This document shows, piece by piece, positions 6,769 to 13,392 of a stretch of 15,069 bases of DNA. The DNA comes from Reyranella sp. Lineage in GTDB: Bacteria > Pseudomonadota > Alphaproteobacteria > Reyranellales > Reyranellaceae. Under the pieces are notes generated by a model. It was not told the DNA's origin, searched no databases, and saw nothing but the letters and a program-made list of their open reading frames with translations. The number at the start of each line of letters is the position of its first letter. The first letter of the stretch is position 1. The position numbers and the translations under genes were made by a program. The stretch spans positions 1 through 15,069 of the forward strand of contig JAUXRT010000081.1 in the NCBI GenBank assembly GCA_030681635.1, in the 5' to 3' direction.

Positions 6769-7255
6769 GGTGTCGTCTCTCCCGTTGCCGAGGCTTTCGG
6801 GCGCGGGTTCCCGGGCAGACAGGCCCTCGCGCTCAATGGGACGCGACGCTTACTCCTGATGATGAGGCGGCGGGAAAGCAGGCAAACGGCCGCCTCGGAA
6901 AATTGAGGGCACGACCAACAGAGCTTCGGATACTGGAACGGCTCGAATCAGGTCGACACCGTTTCAGGCTTGCGCGCCGGACGTCCGGCGTCAATGTCAT
7001 TTTTTAGAGAGTCAATCTGATATGCAACTTTGAGTTGGTTCAATCAGGCTGAATATTCACAGGACCTCTTGCCATCACAGGATGTGCCTTCCTGTTGCTG
7101 TCGCCCGCCCGCACAGAGAGCGCGCGGCCCCAGCGCTTCCAATCGACGAGGACGGAGAAGGAGCGGGCCCTTTCACCGATGTCAGCGCGGAAATTCTACT
7201 TCACACGGCACTAATCGAAATCTAACCTCATCCCAAAATTGGGGGGGGATAAATT
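6769..7255. other. 487-bp intergenic region between divergent genes
   Basis: No convincing gene was found on either strand. The region must contain the promoters of the metallopeptidase unit (leftward) and the DUF4136-like lipoprotein (rightward). Its middle (about 6990-7070) is clearly more AT-rich than its surroundings. It holds a perfect 16-bp palindrome at 6975-6990 followed by a T-run at 7000-7005, and a run of eight G at 7241-7248 just before the rightward gene. I could not assign a -35/-10 pair with confidence. Confidence 0.7.
6975..6990. promoter_or_regulatory. Perfect 16-bp palindrome, possible operator
   Basis: CGCCGGACGTCCGGCG is its own reverse complement. It lies in the gap between the divergent metallopeptidase and DUF4136-like genes, about 207 bp upstream of the metallopeptidase start and 265 bp upstream of the lipoprotein start. 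Six T residues follow at 7000-7005, but 9 nt after the stem, so it is a poor intrinsic terminator. A site for a dimeric regulator is possible. GC-rich palindromes also arise by chance. Confidence 0.35.
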
Positions 7256-7903
7256 TTGCGACTGCTGCGCGGAGCCGGCGCAATCGCGCTGATGTTTCTC
7301 ATGCTCGCTTGCGCGAGGGTAGAGACGGTGGTGACGCCGTTTCACACGTTTGCCCAATCATCACCGCAGGGGAAAACCTTCATCATAATGCCCAGCAAGA
7401 CTCAGGAAGGCAGCCTTGAATGGGCGACGTACAGCAACCTCGTGGCGCAGAAACTCGAATCGAAAGGCTTGCGCCGTGTGCAGAGCGCGAGAGCCGCCGA
7501 CTACGCGGTGTCTCTCGACTATGCAATCGATAGCGGGCGCCCGGTAACGTCCTCCTACGTCGACTACGGCCAGACCAGCAGCGGCGGCACTTCATATACA
7601 ACCGGCTACGTGGGCAATACTCCGGTCACCGCGTCGACCTACACGCCACCGACATATGGCGTGAAGGGAACCTCGACAAGGACCGATACCTACTATGGCC
7701 GCGTCGTGCGCATCACCATCATGGACGTTCAGAAGTCTCTGGCCGAGAACAAGCGCGTGCTGGTTTACGAGGCTACGGGCAAGAGCGACGGTGAGACAGG
7801 CAACATCAACGTTGTCCTTCCTCACATTATTGATGCGATGTTCGTCGACTGGCCTGGCAAGTCCGGTGTCCCGCAAACGCAGTCCATTCCGTTCAAGGGG
7901 TAG
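7256..7903 (+). CDS. DUF4136-like predicted lipoprotein (215 aa)
   Basis: A 215-residue exported protein with a TTG start at 7256. The N-terminus MRLLRGAGAIALMFLMLACA has a basic n-region, a hydrophobic core and a Cys at 19 in an MLAC context. This is a non-ideal lipobox, so the protein is probably a lipoprotein but possibly just secreted. The mature part has the layout I associate with DUF4136-type proteins: FHTFAQ, GKTFIIMP, a SLEWATYSNLVAQKLESKG helix and an ADYAVSLDYAIDSG strand. Residues about 95-147 are a Tyr/Ser/Thr/Gly-rich low-complexity insert. DUF4136 proteins are envelope-associated with no known activity. The ribosome-binding site is apparently an eight-G run 7 nt before the TTG. 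The next in-frame ATG (7292) would destroy the signal peptide, so TTG is preferred. The 3' end is antisense to a small lipoprotein gene. Confidence 0.8.
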   Translation: MRLLRGAGAIALMFLMLACARVETVVTPFHTFAQSSPQGKTFIIMPSKTQEGSLEWATYSNLVAQKLESKGLRRVQSARAADYAVSLDYAIDSGRPVTSSYVDYGQTSSGGTSYTTGYVGNTPVTASTYTPPTYGVKGTSTRTDTYYGRVVRITIMDVQKSLAENKRVLVYEATGKSDGETGNINVVLPHIIDAMFVDWPGKSGVPQTQSIPFKG

Positions 7904-8001
7904 AGATCGTCGGCGTCGCCGACGGTGCAGTAAACGTCCGCGGTAGCCGAGCAGCCGGTGAGCGCCGCTGCAGCAACGAGAAGCAGAAGACGATGTGACA
8001 C
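7822..8001 (-). CDS. Small predicted lipoprotein (59 aa), antisense to the DUF4136-like gene end
   Basis: 59 residues from a GTG at 8001, with AGGG 9 nt upstream and a promoter-like sequence ending about 30 nt upstream. The N-terminus MSHRLLLLVAAAALTGCSAT is a textbook lipoprotein signal with lipobox LTGC (Cys17). The mature part is about 43 residues and Asp-rich, with three further cysteines (positions 25, 41, 43; pattern VYCTVG...MDCVCG), so it may be disulfide-bonded in the periplasm. The last 82 nt overlap the 3' end of the plus-strand DUF4136-like gene. The family is not recognised. The signal peptide, ribosome-binding site and promoter together make a real gene likely. The overlap argues for some caution, as does the large amount of frame it shares with another ORF. 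Confidence 0.6.
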   Translation of the reverse strand: MSHRLLLLVAAAALTGCSATADVYCTVGDADDLYPLNGMDCVCGTPDLPGQSTNIASIM

Positions 8002-8030
8002 GGCCGGCCACCCTGTAAGATTTTTGCCCG

Positions 8031-8059
8031 ACTATAAAATGCAAATCTTCCGGGTCCAA
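8031..8059 (-). promoter_or_regulatory. Predicted sigma-70-type promoter for the 59-aa lipoprotein
   Basis: Read on the minus strand, TTGGAC (8059-8054) and TATAGT (8036-8031) are separated by exactly 17 nt. TATAGT differs from the -10 consensus at one position, while the -35 matches only at TTG. Transcription would begin near 8024, giving a leader of about 24 nt before the GTG at 8001. Confidence 0.5.
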
Positions 8060-8098
8060 CAACTTCCGGTTGAAATTTCTATGCGCGCCTAAGGCCGG

Positions 8099-8737
8099 TC
8101 ACGCCGGCTTTCGCATCACCGCACCGCAGGCCACGTGGGATGGGAAGAAATGCCCGCGGCCGAGCGTATTGAAGACCTTGTGGACGACCCGCGACCATCC
8201 GCGATGGGTGGGCGACACGCCCGGCGCCGGCAGCTTGAACTGGCCGTCCCTCGCGCGCCCGACCGGTCCGAAGCCGACGAATTCGAGCGAACCCTCGACC
8301 AGCTCCAGGCTGCGCCGCACGCAATAGGCCACGTAGAAGTCCGGGTTCAGGCGCCAGCAATCGATCGGGTAGGAGTGGAGGGACCACACCGTCGGCGTGA
8401 TGACGACCAGGGCGCCGCCGGGCGCCACCCGCGCCAGCGCATTGTCGAGGACGCGGACCGGGTCGAAAGTGTGTTCGAGGACGTTGAGGACCAGGACCGT
8501 CTGGAAAAGCCGGCCGCCGCTCGCCGCTTCGACCACGGCGGCGTCCGCTTCGAAGTCGACGCAAAAGCCGAGACCCGGCCCCGGCGCCACGTCGGTACGC
8601 ACGGTCTCGAGGCCTGCGCCTTCGAGCAGCGCGTGACAGGAATGTTCGGCGATTGCGGCGCCGAGTTCGAGGCAAGGACCCTCGATCCAGCCCTGTGCGA
8701 GGCAGCGCCTCACATAGGCGACATCGGCAGCAATCAT
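8099..8737 (-). CDS. Class I SAM-dependent methyltransferase-like protein
   Basis: 212 residues from the ATG at 8737, with GGGGG 10 nt upstream. A TTG three codons earlier sits too close to that site. The fold is Methyltransf_11-like: motif I region CLELGAAIAEHS (residues 22-33), an acidic strand end at VRTDV (Asp49), the characteristic VLVLNVLEHTFDP (81-93), and a PGG turn (106-108) leading to ALVVITPTVWSLHSYP. Motif I lacks the usual GxGxG, reading G-A-A-I instead, so SAM binding may be altered or follow a subgroup variant. The later conserved Trp/Tyr-rich segment (WSLHSYPIDCWRLNPDFY) is typical of methyltransferases with small-molecule or sugar-type substrates. Substrate unknown. It lies 76 nt downstream of the amidohydrolase gene on the same strand and could be cotranscribed with it. 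Confidence 0.85.
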   Translation of the reverse strand: MIAADVAYVRRCLAQGWIEGPCLELGAAIAEHSCHALLEGAGLETVRTDVAPGPGLGFCVDFEADAAVVEAASGGRLFQTVLVLNVLEHTFDPVRVLDNALARVAPGGALVVITPTVWSLHSYPIDCWRLNPDFYVAYCVRRSLELVEGSLEFVGFGPVGRARDGQFKLPAPGVSPTHRGWSRVVHKVFNTLGRGHFFPSHVACGAVMRKPA

Positions 8738-8813
8738 ACGCGGCAATCCCCCATTACCGCGGATTCATTAGCAACCGCGAAGGGCAATCACAATCGGTTT
8801 CACCCCGTCCAGG

Positions 8814-10499
8814 CTAGGCAGAAAAACGCCGCAGCACTTCGCCCGGCCGGGCGCTCCGGTCGATGCAGAAACCCTTCTCATCGGCCGTCTTGGCGCCGTT
8901 GATCCAGACGCCGTGCAGGCCGACGGCCGAGGTCGTGAGGCGGGCGGCGCCTGAGGGCAGGTCGTGGGCGCGGCGCTTCGGCCCGCGCGCCACCGTCGCC
9001 GGATCAAACAGCATCAGGTCGGCGGCATAGCCCTCGCGCAGCAGGCCGCGTCCGCTGAGGCCGAAGAGCTTCGCCGGCTGGCCGGTGAGGCGGTGCACGG
9101 CCTGCGGCAGGTCGAGCACGCCGAGGTCGCGGCTCCAGTGGCCCATCAGGTGCAGCCCGAAACCAGCGTCGCAGAAGAAGGTGAGATGGGCGCCGGCATC
9201 GCTGAGCGAGATGTGGGTGTCGGGGTCGGCCAGGATCCTGCCGACCGCCTTCTCGTCGTTGTGCAGGAGCTGGGCCACGAACTGGGTGTCGAGATCCTCC
9301 GAGAGCGCAAAGTCGAGGATGAAGTCGAGCGGCTCCTTGTTGGCTTCGGTGGCGAGCTGGGCCAGCGTGGCGCCTTCCAGCTGGCGGTTCTCGGGCTTCG
9401 CGGTCTCGACGATGAAGAGCTTGTCCCATTCGCCGTTGAACACCAGCCGGCCGCGCGACGCCTCGATCTCGCGCCGGACCGCGGCGCGCCACGACGGGTC
9501 GCGATAGACCTTCTTCAGCGCCGCGTCGCCGTGCGCCGCCATGGCCGGCTTCCACGACTCCATGCTTTCGAACAGGTAGGGGCTCTTGAAGGTGAAATCC
9601 ATGCTGAGCGGACAGCATGAGGTCTGTGCCACCAGCTGATGCCCACGCGACCGCGCGGCGTTCACCTGGTCGAGGGTGGTGAAGGCCGCCGTCGGATTGG
9701 TGTTGGAATGGAAGAGGGCCGCGATCACCACCGGCCGCCGCGCCTCGATCGCCAGCTCCTCGAGATAGGGAATGGAGGTCTTGCTGCCCTTGGTCAGCAT
9801 GTAGACGCCGCGGCCGCTGTCGCCCATGGCGCGGACCAGCGCGCGCAATTCGCGATCGTCGGCCAGACGCGACGGCATGGGTGTGCCGCCCTCGCCGTTG
9901 TGGGCCTCGGCGGTCGAGGTGGCGAAGCCCACGGCGCCGGCGGCCATGCCCTCGCGCACGAGCGCCACCATCCTGGCGATCTCGTCGTCGGTGGCGGTGC
10001 GTTCGGTGGCTTCTTCGCCCATCACCCAGGTGCGGACGGAGGAATGGCCGGAGAAGCAGGCGACGTTGGGGCCGACGCCCAGCCGCTGCAGCATGTCAAG
10101 ATATTGCGGAAAACTCTCGAACTCCCAGCGGATGCCGGCGCGCAGCGCATCGAGCGACATGCCCTCGACGTGCGTCAGGTGGCGCATGGTGAGGTCGCGG
10201 TCCTGCGGCTTGCAGGGCGCGATGGTGAAGCCGCAATTGCCCAGGATGGCGGTGGTGACGCCCAGCGCCGGCGAGGGATCGACGAACGGATCCCAGGTGA
10301 TCTGCGCGTCGTAATGGGTGTGGCCGTCGATGATGCCGGGCGCCAGCGCGAGGCCGCGCGCGTTCACGGTCTCCTTTGCCGCGCCGAGCTTGCCGCCAAC
10401 AGCGGTGATCCTGCCCGCCGTCACACCGAGGTCGCCGCGCGCCGCGGCCGAGCCGGCGCCGTCGAATATTTCCGCGTCCTTGATGACGAGATCGAACAT
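8814..10499 (-). CDS. N-acyl-D-amino-acid deacylase-family amidohydrolase
   Basis: 561 residues from the ATG at 10499, with AGGAGG 8 nt upstream. This start is far better supported than the open extension to 10634. It is a cytoplasmic metal-dependent amidohydrolase of the D-aminoacylase type (COG3653), which hydrolyses N-acyl-D-amino acids to the D-amino acid and a carboxylate. Visible signs are the N-terminal small beta domain (FDLVIKDAEIFDGAG), the HxH metal site in GIIDGHTHYDAQ (H60, H62), the GNCGFTIAPC segment with Cys89 at the metal-bridging position of D-aminoacylases, VEGM (E112), and SDAGAHL near the C-terminus with the catalytic Asp. It is longer than classical D-aminoacylases (about 480-500 residues), as in the broader amidohydrolase group, so exact substrate is uncertain. 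It is divergent from the nucleotidyltransferase gene across a 79-bp gap. Confidence 0.88.
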   Translation of the reverse strand: MFDLVIKDAEIFDGAGSAAARGDLGVTAGRITAVGGKLGAAKETVNARGLALAPGIIDGHTHYDAQITWDPFVDPSPALGVTTAILGNCGFTIAPCKPQDRDLTMRHLTHVEGMSLDALRAGIRWEFESFPQYLDMLQRLGVGPNVACFSGHSSVRTWVMGEEATERTATDDEIARMVALVREGMAAGAVGFATSTAEAHNGEGGTPMPSRLADDRELRALVRAMGDSGRGVYMLTKGSKTSIPYLEELAIEARRPVVIAALFHSNTNPTAAFTTLDQVNAARSRGHQLVAQTSCCPLSMDFTFKSPYLFESMESWKPAMAAHGDAALKKVYRDPSWRAAVRREIEASRGRLVFNGEWDKLFIVETAKPENRQLEGATLAQLATEANKEPLDFILDFALSEDLDTQFVAQLLHNDEKAVGRILADPDTHISLSDAGAHLTFFCDAGFGLHLMGHWSRDLGVLDLPQAVHRLTGQPAKLFGLSGRGLLREGYAADLMLFDPATVARGPKRRAHDLPSGAARLTTSAVGLHGVWINGAKTADEKGFCIDRSARPGEVLRRFSA

Positions 10500-10578
10500 C
10501 GCGGCGTCCTCCTGCTTCTGCCGGCATGGTGTGGCGGCCGGGCTACCTTTTCCAGCGCCATCCGCGCTAGACAGGGCC

Positions 10579-11409
10579 ATGACCGTTGCAAACGACGAAG
10601 CCCTGCTGCGCCGCCTGGTCGAGGCTCTCGGCACCGTGCCGGGCGTGTGCGCCCTGGCGCTGGGTGGGTCGCGGGCGCGCGGTACGGCGGTTGCCGGCTC
10701 GGACTACGACATCGGCCTCTACTACGACGCCTCGGGGCCGATCGACGTGGCGGTGCTGGCCGAGGTCGTGGCGGTGCTGGATGACCGGGCCGCGGAAAAC
10801 CTCGTCACGCCGCTGGGTGGCTGGGGGCCGTGGATCGACGGCGGCGGCTGGCTGCTGATCGGTGGCGTGCACGTCGACCTGCTCTACCGCGACCTCGGCC
10901 GCGTCGCGGCGGCGATCGACGATGCACATGCCGGCAAGGTCGAGCGCTTCTACCAGCCCGGCCATCCCCATGCCTTCCTGCCTACGATCTACATGGGCGA
11001 GGTGGCGCTGGCGCGCGTGCTGCACGATCCCGGCGGCGGGCTCGAGGCGCTGCAGCGGCGCTGCCATCCCTATCCGCCGAAGCTGGCCGCGGCGCTGAGC
11101 GCAAGCTTCGCGTGGGAGGCGGAGTTCGCGCTCGCCAATGCGCGCAAGAGTCTCGGTCGCGGCGACGTCTCCTATCTCGCCGGCTGCGTCTTCCGCGCGC
11201 TGGCCTGTCTCTGCCAGGTGCTGTTCGCGCGGAACGGCCGCTACCTCCTGAACGAGAAGGGGGCGGTCGCGGCGGCCGACGGCTTTGCGCGCCGGCCGCA
11301 CGACTTCGCCGCGCGCGTGGCGGCGATCTACGCCGACCTCGGATCCGGCGCCGAGGTTGCGGCCCTCGACGGCTTGCAGGCACTGGTTGCCGAGACGCAG
11401 TTGCTCTAG
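10579..11409 (+). CDS. Nucleotidyltransferase-fold protein (pol-beta superfamily)
   Basis: 276 residues from the ATG at 10579, where the coding frame changes from shadow-like to ordinary composition. A weak AGGG lies just upstream. The N-terminal domain has the pol-beta nucleotidyltransferase signature: GGSRARG (G29-G35), then S-DYD with Asp42 and Asp44, and the third acidic residue at Asp100 in VHVDLLYRD. These residues would hold two metal ions for nucleotide transfer. The C-terminal part (about 125-276) is helical, with HPHAFLPTIYMGEVALARVL and a Cys/Leu-rich helix. This layout resembles aminoglycoside-nucleotidyltransferase-like and DUF4037-type proteins, but the acceptor substrate is unknown and resistance should not be assumed. 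The Bug-type binding protein follows after 35 nt on the same strand. Confidence 0.82.
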   Translation: MTVANDEALLRRLVEALGTVPGVCALALGGSRARGTAVAGSDYDIGLYYDASGPIDVAVLAEVVAVLDDRAAENLVTPLGGWGPWIDGGGWLLIGGVHVDLLYRDLGRVAAAIDDAHAGKVERFYQPGHPHAFLPTIYMGEVALARVLHDPGGGLEALQRRCHPYPPKLAAALSASFAWEAEFALANARKSLGRGDVSYLAGCVFRALACLCQVLFARNGRYLLNEKGAVAAADGFARRPHDFAARVAAIYADLGSGAEVAALDGLQALVAETQLL

Positions 11410-11444
11410 ATTGCGCGCCAACAAAAACGATCTGGGAGGATCAA

Positions 11445-12422
11445 ATGGCTGGGTTGAAGCGTCGCGTCGTGATTGCCGGCGCTGCAAGTGCAGCGGGTGC
11501 CGTGCTGGCGCCCGCGCTCGTCCGCGCGCAGGACTATCCGACCAAGGCGGTTCGCGTCGTGGTGCCCTATCCGGCCGGTGGCGGCACCGACCTGGTGGCG
11601 CGGCTCATCGTGCCGCGCCTGGCCGACCGCTGGAAGCAGACCGTCGTCATCGACAACAAGGGCGGCGCCAGCGGCATCCTGGGCAGCGAGATCGTCGCGA
11701 AGGCGGCGCCCGACGGCTACACGCTGCTGATCATGACCAGCGCCCACACCATCAATCCCTTCACCAACAAGACCTTGCCCTACAACACCGAGCGTGATTT
11801 CACGCCGATCACGCCGCTGGTTGCCGGCGTCATCGCCCTGGTGGGCTCGCCCAAGGCGGGCTTCGACACGGCCGAGAAGTTCATGACGGCGGCGCGGGCC
11901 GCGCCGGGCAAGTACACGTTCGGCAGCACCGAGAACACCACGCGCATGGTGGGCGAGTTGTTTCGCCTCAAGAGCGGACTGAAAATCGAGAACGTGGCCT
12001 ACAAGGGCGCGGCGCCGATGATGCAGGAGCTGGCCGGCGGCCACATCCCGGTCGGCTTCACCAGCCCGCTGACGGTGATGGCGCACCACCGCGCCGGTAC
12101 CTTGCGCATGCTGGCAGTGAGCAGCGGCAAGCGGCTGGCGGTGCTGCCCGAGATTCCGACCATGGCCGAGATCGGCGCCCCCGGCGTCGACCAGTCGGCG
12201 TGGTTCGGGCTGCTCGGTCCGGGCGGCCTGCCGCCGGCGCTGGCGCAGCGCATCCGCGACGACGTCGTTGCCGTGCTCGCCGAGGCCGAGGTCAAGGCCA
12301 AGATCGCCGAGCTTGCCAGCGAGCCCGGTGGCGAGCCGCCGGACGTCTTCGCCGAACGCGTCAAGAAGGAGCTGGTGACCTGGCGCGAGATCGCCAAGGA
12401 AGCGGGCATTCAGCCGGAGTGA
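11445..12422 (+). CDS. Tripartite tricarboxylate transporter (Bug/TctC-family) substrate-binding protein
   Basis: 325 residues, with GGGAGGA 4 nt before the ATG. A longer upstream frame is shadow of the nucleotidyltransferase gene. It is an exported binding protein of the Bug/TctC family, which captures carboxylates and other small acids for TctAB membrane subunits. The leader MAGLKRRVVIAGAASAAGAV ends near VRAQ. Its twin Arg (R6-R7) followed by hydrophobic residues is compatible with Tat export. Family marks are DYPTKAVRVVVPYPAGGGTD, the DNKGGASGILGSE loop, APDGYTLLI, and the C-terminal GPGGLPPALAQRI. Length is normal. No tctA or tctB gene is nearby, which is common, since orphan Bug proteins are abundant in such genomes. 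Ligand unknown. A large inverted repeat begins 9 nt after its stop. Confidence 0.93.
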   Translation: MAGLKRRVVIAGAASAAGAVLAPALVRAQDYPTKAVRVVVPYPAGGGTDLVARLIVPRLADRWKQTVVIDNKGGASGILGSEIVAKAAPDGYTLLIMTSAHTINPFTNKTLPYNTERDFTPITPLVAGVIALVGSPKAGFDTAEKFMTAARAAPGKYTFGSTENTTRMVGELFRLKSGLKIENVAYKGAAPMMQELAGGHIPVGFTSPLTVMAHHRAGTLRMLAVSSGKRLAVLPEIPTMAEIGAPGVDQSAWFGLLGPGGLPPALAQRIRDDVVAVLAEAEVKAKIAELASEPGGEPPDVFAERVKKELVTWREIAKEAGIQPE

Positions 12423-12430
12423 ACAGCCCA

Positions 12431-12535
12431 CCTCATGCTGAGGAGGCCCGAAGGGCCGTCTCGAAGCATGGGCTGCATCACGACTGTAGCCCACCCTTCG
12501 AGACGCGGTCCTGCGGACCGCTCCTCAGGGTGAGG
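12431..12535. repeat. Intergenic inverted repeat built from two hairpin units
   Basis: The left arm (12431-12474) begins CCTCATGCTGAGGAG and contains GTCTCGAAGCATGGGCT. The right arm (12488-12535) is its near reverse complement, with AGCCCACCCTTCGAGAC and CTCCTCAGGGTGAGG. Each arm also has its own small hairpin: GGCCC-gaa-GGGCC at 12445-12457 and CGGTCC-tgc-GGACCG at 12506-12520. The stems differ in sequence between arms yet stay paired. From memory, repeats of the CCTCAT-x-CTGAGGAG ... GTCTCGAAG-x-ATG type are very common between genes in Bradyrhizobium and relatives. It may also act as a transcription end or mRNA 3'-stabilising structure for the Bug-protein gene, but it lacks a T-run. Confidence 0.85.
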
Positions 12536-12589
12536 TTAGTACTCCTGATCATGATGCGCTGCCGTCGTCTCTAGCATTAGTATCAGCTC

Positions 12590-13375
12590 ATGATCCGTGC
12601 CCTCGCGATTGTCTTCCTCGTGCTGTTTGCCGGCAGTGCCTCGGCGCAGTCGGTCAGCTTTCCCAGCATCGCCGTCGGCAGTTCGGCCGCCGGCCCGGAG
12701 ATCAAGGGCTGGATCTATAAGCCGGCCGGCCCGGGGCCGTTCCGCGCCATTATCCTGGCGCACTCCTGCGCAGGCACCAGCGCGCACACCGACGTCTGGG
12801 GCAAGCTGCTGGTGAGCTGGGGCTACCTCGTGCTGGCGCCCGACTCGTTCGGCCCGCGCGGCACCAAGGCCGTCTGCACCACGCCCGGTGTGGTGACGCC
12901 CAACATGCGCATCTCCGACATCGCGGGCGCACTCGATTATCTCGCCACCCGCCCCGACGTGATCAAGGGCAAGGTCGGCATCATCGGCCACAGCCACGGC
13001 GGCTCGACCACCATCCGCGCGACACAGAAAAATTTCGATCTCGCCAAGCGCGGTCTCGCCGGCGGCGTCGCCTACTATCCCGGCTGCAATCCGGCGTTCG
13101 ACATCGGCATCGACCTGCCGGTGCTGCTGCTGGCCGGCGACAAGGACGACTGGACGCCGGCCGATCGCTGCCGGCAGATGGTGGCGGGCCTGGCCAAGCC
13201 GGCGCTGGTCGAGGCGGTCTATTATCCCAACGCCTATCACAGCTTCGACAACAAGGCGCCCGACCGCACCGTACCCGGCGGCGGCGGCAAGACACACCGG
13301 CTGGTCTACGATGTCGTGGGCGCGCCCGATGCCGAGGCCCGCACCCGAGCGTTCTTCGCCAAGGTCCTGAACTAG
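12590..13375 (+). CDS. Secreted dienelactone-hydrolase-like alpha/beta hydrolase
   Basis: 261 residues with a signal peptide at 1-19 (MIRALAIVFLVLFAGSASA, then Q20), so it is probably periplasmic. It has the dienelactone hydrolase (DLH) layout of the alpha/beta-hydrolase fold. The nucleophile elbow is GHSHGG with Ser135. The acid is probably Asp187 in GDKDDWTPAD, and the catalytic base is His217 in NAYHSFD. The AHSCAGTSAHTDVWGKLLVS region supplies the oxyanion-side loop. It has Ser where the classical DLH has Cys, so an esterase-like or peptidase-like role is as likely as lactone hydrolysis. Several cysteines (60, 96, 166, 194) could form disulfides in the periplasm. There is no clear ribosome-binding site before the ATG, which lies 54 bp after the inverted repeat. 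The GST gene follows 17 nt later. Confidence 0.88.
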   Translation: MIRALAIVFLVLFAGSASAQSVSFPSIAVGSSAAGPEIKGWIYKPAGPGPFRAIILAHSCAGTSAHTDVWGKLLVSWGYLVLAPDSFGPRGTKAVCTTPGVVTPNMRISDIAGALDYLATRPDVIKGKVGIIGHSHGGSTTIRATQKNFDLAKRGLAGGVAYYPGCNPAFDIGIDLPVLLLAGDKDDWTPADRCRQMVAGLAKPALVEAVYYPNAYHSFDNKAPDRTVPGGGGKTHRLVYDVVGAPDAEARTRAFFAKVLN

Positions 13376-13392
13376 GCTCAGGGGGCCTCACG

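Noticed and set aside
4891..6906. A 671-codon plus-strand open frame opposite the metallopeptidase, longer than the gene I called
   Set aside because: It is extremely Asp/Glu-rich with no recognisable domain. The Asp runs are the antisense of GTC/ATC (Val/Ile) codons in the hydrophobic helices of the minus-strand gene. The minus strand has a zinc motif, a ribosome-binding site and a coupled downstream gene.
6975..7005. The palindrome plus T-run read as an intrinsic terminator
   Set aside because: The T-run begins 9 nt after the stem, too far for a normal terminator, and no gene ends just upstream on that strand.
7030..7419. A 129-codon plus-strand frame starting in the intergenic region
   Set aside because: It is Arg/Ser/Gln-rich without motif and runs into the DUF4136-like gene in another frame. 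There is no ribosome-binding site at its start.
7592..8062. A 156-codon minus-strand frame that shares the region of the 59-aa lipoprotein
   Set aside because: It is Arg/Ser/His-rich. The alternative frame in the same place gives a lipoprotein signal with LTGC and has a better start context.
9639..10784. A 381-codon plus-strand frame opposite the amidohydrolase
   Set aside because: It is low-complexity Gly/Ala/Arg sequence. The minus-strand frame carries HxH, the bridging Cys and SDAGAHL. The second half runs out of frame through the nucleotidyltransferase gene.
10567..12494. Two long minus-strand frames (306 and 362 codons) opposite the nucleotidyltransferase and Bug-type genes
   Set aside because: Both are Arg/Ala/Gly/His-rich translations without motifs, typical antisense shadows in GC-rich DNA.
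12536..13297. A 253-codon minus-strand frame opposite the dienelactone-hydrolase-like gene
   Set aside because: It has no motif or ribosome-binding site, while the plus strand has a signal peptide and a complete Ser-Asp-His set.
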